From positions 1 through 64,000 of the forward strand of contig NZ_JAPFQA010000022.1 of the NCBI RefSeq assembly GCF_027563465.1: DNA of 64,000 nt. The letters are read 5' to 3'. Positions 59,950-64,000 of this stretch are shown in pieces. A program made the translations under genes and the position numbers. Position 1 is the first letter of the stretch, and each line of letters begins with the position of its first letter. The notes under the pieces are model-generated. The model was given only the letters and a program-made list of their open reading frames with translations. It did no database searches and was not told the DNA's origin. This stretch comes from Mesorhizobium qingshengii. GTDB taxonomy: Bacteria > Pseudomonadota > Alphaproteobacteria > Rhizobiales > Rhizobiaceae.

Positions 59950-60633
59950 TCAAAAAAAGCTTTTGATCCTCGCCCACCACCCGGTTTCCTGATGCGGAAG
60001 CTCGACTTTGTTGGTAAGCGCATTGACGAAGGTGACGAGGTTGACCGGCGCGAAATTCAGGCCGTGGAAGTTCGCCCGCCAGCGGCCCTCCTTGTCGATC
60101 ACATGGGTAACGGTGCCGTGCATCTGATAGCCGTCATCGGTCGGGGTGAACTTGTGGCCGAAGCCTTCCGCCAGTCTGCGGGTCGCATCCAATGGCTGAT
60201 CCTGGGTCGTGGTCAGGAACAGCCAGTTGACCGGGTCGAGCCCGTGCGCTGGCCCGTATTTGCGCAGTACGTCCGGCGTGTCTCGCGTCGGGTCGGTGGT
60301 GATGGTCACGAAGGTGACCTGATCCTTCATCGGCGTGCCGTTCACCATCGCCTGAATCTCGGCGATCTTCTCGGCCTGCAATGGGCACACGTCCGGGCAC
60401 GATGTATAGATGAAATGGAGGATGACGACCTTGCCGCGCAGATCGGCTGGCCGCACGACGCGCCCATCGGCGGTGCGCAGGGTGAAATCGGGTGCCGGCT
60501 TGTCGATCGGCTGGAAATATTTCTCATCGCTCTCCAGCATGGCGTCGACTTCGTCGAGCGAATGAGCACGGGCCATCGGAACGACGGCAACGATCAACGC
60601 CAGGACGGCAACCAGATTTTTGAGTAAACGCAT
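59950..60633 (-). CDS. SCO1/SenC copper chaperone
   Basis: A 227-residue thioredoxin-fold copper-binding protein. A signal peptide or anchor fills residues 1-23. Cys79 and Cys83 (TSCPDVCPLQ) and a His in GYQMHGTVTHV form the copper site. SCO1 proteins deliver Cu to cytochrome oxidase or guard periplasmic thiols. TTGGAGG precedes the ATG. It lies 41 bp before the DsbA-like gene. Confidence 0.93.
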   Translation of the reverse strand: MRLLKNLVAVLALIVAVVPMARAHSLDEVDAMLESDEKYFQPIDKPAPDFTLRTADGRVVRPADLRGKVVILHFIYTSCPDVCPLQAEKIAEIQAMVNGTPMKDQVTFVTITTDPTRDTPDVLRKYGPAHGLDPVNWLFLTTTQDQPLDATRRLAEGFGHKFTPTDDGYQMHGTVTHVIDKEGRWRANFHGLNFAPVNLVTFVNALTNKVELPHQETGWWARIKSFF

Positions 60634-60674
60634 TGAACCTCCAAGACCCGCGAACCCCTCGGCGCCTCCATTCG

Positions 60675-61091
60675 TCACGACCGATGATACAGACTGGGCG
60701 GTTCTCTGATGTCATAGGCGCCGTCGGCCGGCAGGCGCGTTTTCAACTGCATCCCCGTGTGCGGATGTGTGCTGCTTTTGTCGCCGTCTGGTTCATCTGA
60801 TCGTTCTCGGTCAGGCGTCTTCGAATCGACATCAGTTGAGCTGTGTCCGGCGGTCGTGCGGTTCATGCACAGGCCAAGCGCACACATCGCAGCGCAGGGG
60901 AGCATTGCGAGAAGCAGCGGCGCGATCCCGGCCGCGACCAGCCAGCCCCAGTTGAATGCAACGCCGGCCACGGCTACGGACGCGCCGGCCACGATCAGGC
61001 CTCGCCGACCGCCGAGATAATATCGGATGGCGTGCAGAACGTCGCGCCCAAGTGAGGCCTGTGAAATTGGGGGCGATTGTGTGTTGGACAT
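60675..61091 (-). CDS. small two-helix membrane protein
   Basis: A 138-residue protein with two adjacent helices (about 30-75). The second contains LPCAAMCALGLCMN, with three cysteines in or near the membrane. The polar C-terminus is acidic. Such DUF2933-like or hypothetical proteins accompany copper and redox genes. No function assigned. It ends 41 bp before the SCO1 gene start. Confidence 0.72.
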   Translation of the reverse strand: MSNTQSPPISQASLGRDVLHAIRYYLGGRRGLIVAGASVAVAGVAFNWGWLVAAGIAPLLLAMLPCAAMCALGLCMNRTTAGHSSTDVDSKTPDRERSDEPDGDKSSTHPHTGMQLKTRLPADGAYDIREPPSLYHRS

Positions 61092-61103
61092 GTTTGTTCC
61101 TTT

Positions 61104-61631
61104 TCAGTTGGCGGCGATGCGGCCACGAATGAAGTCGATCATATCAGGCGCATCCCATTCGGCCGGGCCGATCAGCCGGCCGATTTCCTTGCCGTCGCGA
61201 TCTATCAGCAAGGTTGTCGGGAGACCGATGGTGCCGATGGCGAACATGGCCTTGGCCGAGGCATCGACACTGAGGGCGAGATGCTCGATACCGATCTCGG
61301 CGAAGAACTTTTTGACCACATCCGGGCCGGCGCGATCCACTGACAGCGCAACGACCTCGAAATCAGACCCGCCGAGTTTGCCCTGCAGCCGGTCGAGCGT
61401 TGGCATTTCCTTCCGGCAGGGCGCGCACCATGTCGCCCAGATGTTGAGCAGCACCACCTTGCCGCGGAAATCCGCAAGCGTTTTGGGTTGCCGGTTCGCG
61501 TCCTGGAATTGGAATTCCGGCACCGGCACCGGAGTCTCGTGAACGGCAAAATTCTGCGGTGCCTCGACGCCGGCTGCGGGCTGCGCCACCGCGAGCATCG
61601 CTCCTAACAGAGCGAGAGCGAACATCTTCAT
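61104..61631 (-). CDS. TlpA-like exported thioredoxin
   Basis: A 175-residue protein with signal peptide (about 1-22), the active site ATWCAPCRKEMP (CxxC) and cis-Pro loop GLPTTLLID. TlpA proteins reduce periplasmic Cys, including those of SCO1 and CuA. The start overlaps the stop of the next upstream TlpA-like gene (ATGA). Close to SCO1 and DUF411, a role in copper-site maturation is likely. Confidence 0.92.
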   Translation of the reverse strand: MKMFALALLGAMLAVAQPAAGVEAPQNFAVHETPVPVPEFQFQDANRQPKTLADFRGKVVLLNIWATWCAPCRKEMPTLDRLQGKLGGSDFEVVALSVDRAGPDVVKKFFAEIGIEHLALSVDASAKAMFAIGTIGLPTTLLIDRDGKEIGRLIGPAEWDAPDMIDFIRGRIAAN

Positions 61632-62236
61632 GGCTGGCGTTCCTTCGCCTCGGCCCTGAGACGCTCGACCAACGGCAGGATCGTTTTCTCAAGCGCCTCT
61701 TGCGTCACCGCGCCAATGTGCTTGTAGGCGATGTGACCGTTGGCGCTCACCACAAAGGTTTCCGGTACGCCGTAGACGCCCCAGTCGATGGCGACGCGGC
61801 CGTTCAGGTCCGCGCCGGTTCGCGTGTAAGGATCGCCCTCCGTATCAAGCCATCTCGCGGCATCATCAGGCTGGTCTTTGTAATTGAGCCCATGCAGCGG
61901 CACCTTCCTGCTTGCTGCCAGTTGCATGAACGCGGGATGCTCCTCGCGGCAGGCCAGGCACCATGACGCAAAGACATTGACCAGCGAAACCTCACCACGG
62001 AGATCGCCGCTCGACAAACCAAGGGTACGCCCCTTAACCGGCGGCAGGCTGAATGCGGGCACCGGCTTGCCGATCAGCGCCGAGGGAATGTCCGAAGCAT
62101 TGCGTGTCAGCCCCCAGGCAAGCACAACGGCCAGCCCTGCGAAAAGCACCACAGGCAGGACAACCAGCCGCCGCCGCCGCGTGGTGTGCTGCGCGTCAGG
62201 CACATCCGAATGAACGATGTCACCGCGGGCCATCAT
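61628..62236 (-). CDS. CcmG/DsbE-like membrane-anchored thioredoxin
   Basis: A 202-residue protein. An N-terminal helix (about 23-44) anchors it; the active site is ASWCLACREEHP and the cis-Pro loop GVPETFVVSANG, the CcmG pattern. CcmG normally reduces apocytochrome c; no other ccm gene is in the window, so it may serve the copper proteins here. Two adjacent ATGs are possible. The small membrane protein upstream overlaps it by 17 bp. Confidence 0.9.
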   Translation of the reverse strand: MMARGDIVHSDVPDAQHTTRRRRLVVLPVVLFAGLAVVLAWGLTRNASDIPSALIGKPVPAFSLPPVKGRTLGLSSGDLRGEVSLVNVFASWCLACREEHPAFMQLAASRKVPLHGLNYKDQPDDAARWLDTEGDPYTRTGADLNGRVAIDWGVYGVPETFVVSANGHIAYKHIGAVTQEALEKTILPLVERLRAEAKERQP

Positions 62237-62393
62237 GCCCCCGCCCGAATGTGATCCCCTGTCCCGTGCGCACATATCTTGCGAGCGCCGCGACGGTAAG
62301 CATCAGAACCAGTAGGACAAGAAAACCCGCAACCGACATGAACATCATGGCGAGCCAGGTCTTGGCGGGACAATCGGACAGGTTGGCCACCAT
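62220..62393 (-). CDS. small single-helix membrane protein (57 aa)
   Basis: A 57-residue frame beginning MVANLSDCPAKTWLAMMF, with one strong membrane helix (about 15-40) and a basic tail. GGAG precedes the ATG by about 9 nt. It lies 12 bp after the DUF411 gene stop and overlaps the CcmG-like start. The coupling and ribosome site support expression. Function unknown. Confidence 0.6.
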   Translation of the reverse strand: MVANLSDCPAKTWLAMMFMSVAGFLVLLVLMLTVAALARYVRTGQGITFGRGHDGPR

Positions 62394-62405
62394 CGAGGTC
62401 GCTCC

Positions 62406-62846
62406 TCAGTCGGTCGCGTAGACGGCGGGCGCCTTGCCATCCTTGGTGAAGGCGTAGACGACGAAGGGGCCGGACTTCTCGCCGCCCATGCCAGGCGCGC
62501 CCGAGGGCATGCCGGCCAGCGCGATGCCCGTGATGGGGGGCCGCTCCGCCAGAAGCTTCTTGACGATGTCGACCGGCACCAGGCCGTCGACGACATAGCC
62601 ATCGACCATCAGGGTGTGGCAGCCTTCGAGGTCGGCCGGCACGCCGGCGTCGCTGCTGATCTGGGAGAGATTGTTGACCGGCTTGATGTCGACCTTGAAG
62701 CCGTTGTGCTCAAGATAGTTGGCGTAGGACTCGCAGCAACTGCACTGCGGGTTCTTGTACATCACGGCGTTGATCGTTGCCGCGAAGGCGGGCAGCGGCG
62801 TTGCGATCAGCGTAGCAAGGGCGGCGAGGCGGTAGGTCAGTTTCAT
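62406..62846 (-). CDS. DUF411 metal-binding protein
   Basis: A 146-residue exported protein of the DUF411 family. A signal peptide (1-22) precedes the Cys cluster Cys35, Cys37, Cys38 (PQCSCCES); conserved GCHTLMVDGYVVDGLVP and GMPSGAPGMGG blocks follow. DUF411 proteins occur in copper and silver resistance clusters and probably pass Cu(I). It lies 31 bp after the multicopper oxidase gene. Confidence 0.9.
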   Translation of the reverse strand: MKLTYRLAALATLIATPLPAFAATINAVMYKNPQCSCCESYANYLEHNGFKVDIKPVNNLSQISSDAGVPADLEGCHTLMVDGYVVDGLVPVDIVKKLLAERPPITGIALAGMPSGAPGMGGEKSGPFVVYAFTKDGKAPAVYATD

Positions 62847-62877
62847 TACAATTCTCCTTTGGATAAGCGGCTCAAAT

Positions 62878-64000
62878 TCACGTCACACGAAACACTGTCA
62901 TCAGGCCGGCCATCTGGTGGTCGGCGACGTGGCAGTGCAGCATCCAGTCGCCGGGATTGTCGGCGACGAAGGCGCATTCGATCGTGTCCTTGGGGGCGAG
63001 CAGCACCGTGTCCTGCCATTGCCGGTTCGGTACCGGTGAACCGTTGCGCGCAAGCACCAGCAGGCTGAAGCCATGGACATGCATCGGATGCCACCAGGCG
63101 GTTTCGTTGCGCATGGTGAGATGACAAGTGGTGCCGCGTTTCAGGGTGAACTGCGGCGCCATGCCGGCGTGGCCGTCACCGGTCATCGACATGCCGTTGA
63201 TCGCCCAGGCAGCCCCACCATTCATGCCGGGTGTCGCCATGCCCATCATGCCGCCGACGCCAGCGAGCTTGCCGCCACCCATCATGCCGCCCTGCAGGAC
63301 GATCTCCTGACGCTCGGCGCTGGCGAGATCGGGTTGCGGCAACGGGTTGCGCGGCAGGCCAAGCGGCGCGTCGAGAGGATGGGCCCGCAGAGGCGATGCG
63401 CTGTCATAGGCAAGCGTGGTCAGCGTGTAGGCGAGACCGTCATAGAAATCGTCAGTCACGGCATGGCGGCTGCCGGGGTCGCCCTGCATGTCGAGCACGA
63501 TGTCGATGCGCATGGCCGGCGCCAGCATGAGGCGGCCGTCCTCCGGTTCGTGCGGGTCGCAGGGCTGGCCATCGATCGCCACGATGACCGGGCGATGGCC
63601 TTCGAAGCGAAGCGCCACCATGCGAGCGAGGCAAGCATTGACCAAGCGCAACCTGACGCGCTCACCCGCTTTCACCAATTGATCGACCGGCACCGTCCCA
63701 TTGACGGTGACGACGTTGCCGACACGGCCCGACATCGCCGCATCCATCGCACTGCCGAAGCGAGGGGCGAGTTGCTTATCGTCGGTCAGCCGCCAGTCCT
63801 GAAGCAGCCACAGGAGGTCGCGGTCGACGACAATGGGTTCAGCCTCCTCGACAATGAGGGCACCGGCGAGCCCACGGCCGAGTTGTACAAGGCTGTCGGC
63901 GTGCGGATGGTACCAGAAGGTGCCGGCGTCGGGCGGCGTGAACTCATAGACGAAATTTTCGCCCGGCTTGATCGGCTTCTGGGTGAGGCCCGGCACGCCG
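62878..64000 (-). CDS. multicopper oxidase (CopA/CueO-like), partial at window end
   Basis: The C-terminal 374 or so residues of a periplasmic multicopper oxidase. Copper ligands visible are TFWYHPHADS (domain 1), HPMHVHGF and LHCHVADHQMAGLM with the type 1 Cys-His-Met set at the end. A Met/Gly-rich insert (QGGMMGGGKLAGVGGMMG) lies between domains 2 and 3, like the Met-rich Cu(I) loop of CueO. Its start and signal lie beyond the window. It probably oxidises Cu(I) to Cu(II) in the periplasm, completing the copper cluster. Confidence 0.92.
   Translation of the reverse strand, partial: GVPGLTQKPIKPGENFVYEFTPPDAGTFWYHPHADSLVQLGRGLAGALIVEEAEPIVVDRDLLWLLQDWRLTDDKQLAPRFGSAMDAAMSGRVGNVVTVNGTVPVDQLVKAGERVRLRLVNACLARMVALRFEGHRPVIVAIDGQPCDPHEPEDGRLMLAPAMRIDIVLDMQGDPGSRHAVTDDFYDGLAYTLTTLAYDSASPLRAHPLDAPLGLPRNPLPQPDLASAERQEIVLQGGMMGGGKLAGVGGMMGMATPGMNGGAAWAINGMSMTGDGHAGMAPQFTLKRGTTCHLTMRNETAWWHPMHVHGFSLLVLARNGSPVPNRQWQDTVLLAPKDTIECAFVADNPGDWMLHCHVADHQMAGLMTVFRVT

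Noticed and set aside
1..64000. CRISPR arrays, intact IS elements or prophage genes
   Set aside because: No regularly spaced repeats, no transposase-like frame with a DDE motif and no phage structural genes were found.

Overview
The window looks like an accessory island (plasmid or chromosomal) of an alphaproteobacterium, most likely a member of the Hyphomicrobiales (Mesorhizobium, Aminobacter, Agrobacterium or Sinorhizobium relatives). This rests on the aioXSRBA-cytc-moeA gene order, a DUF2585 protein, a DmeRF-type metal pair, an octopine-dehydrogenase-family enzyme, FixK/FNR-like boxes and GC-rich coding sequence. Taxonomy is inferred from gene content only. I saw no rRNA, CRISPR array, intact insertion sequence or convincing tRNA.

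Layout. 1-1.3 kb: two small unknown genes. 1.4-10.6 kb: a complete arsenite-oxidation locus on the minus strand. ArsR, the periplasmic arsenite sensor AioX, kinase AioS and sigma-54 activator AioR are followed by a clear -24/-12 promoter with two upstream palindromes, then the Rieske subunit AioB, molybdenum subunit AioA, a c-type cytochrome and MoeA. 10.9-16.5 kb: a divergent plus-strand cluster with an ArsP-like permease, a mini-thioredoxin, a rhodanese with a Cys-rich tail, an OsmC-like protein, a P1B-4 metal ATPase and a thiolase. 16.6-22.1 kb: a membrane-fusion/FtsX/ATPase exporter, two membrane proteins and a TauE/SafE permease. 22.2-29.8 kb: a two-component system next to a Met/His-rich Spy-like protein, a decayed second TauE copy, a free-standing FtsH N-terminal domain, a P3A-type ATPase, a Met/His-rich exported protein and a Crp/Fnr regulator. 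30.1-31.3 kb: DUF190 plus a frameshifted crcB, and a ChrB fragment.

31.9-39.1 kb: a methyltransferase, an AraC regulator fused to a membrane sensor, DsrE followed by the 5' stub of a cysteine desulfurase, SHOCT and MFS proteins, a persulfide-dioxygenase-like hydrolase, an ArsR-rhodanese fusion with its operator, and a nucleoside phosphorylase. 39.2-42.4 kb: a MerR-controlled metal/thiol operon with a textbook 19-bp-spacer promoter. 42.9-47.7 kb: a metallo-beta-lactamase-fold protein, a class V aminotransferase with an Lrp regulator, and a DmeR/DmeF-type efflux pair. 47.9-55.9 kb: one long LysR-headed operon holding a flavin monooxygenase-like enzyme, two carboxymuconolactone-decarboxylase/AhpD proteins, a polar-amino-acid ABC importer and an octopine-dehydrogenase-family enzyme. 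56.8-64 kb: an FMN-binding protein, a P-type ATPase remnant, and a copper/thiol-redox cluster (two TlpA-like proteins, DsbA-like, CcdA, SCO1, DUF411 and a multicopper oxidase that runs off the window edge).

Together the genes read as an arsenic and heavy-metal resistance island. Arsenite is sensed in the periplasm and oxidised there, with electrons going to cytochrome c. Around this core sit several export, sulfur-transfer and disulfide-exchange modules plus copper oxidation. Degraded copies (TauE, P-type ATPase, cysteine desulfurase, ChrB, crcB) show that the island has been assembled and partly eroded by rearrangement.
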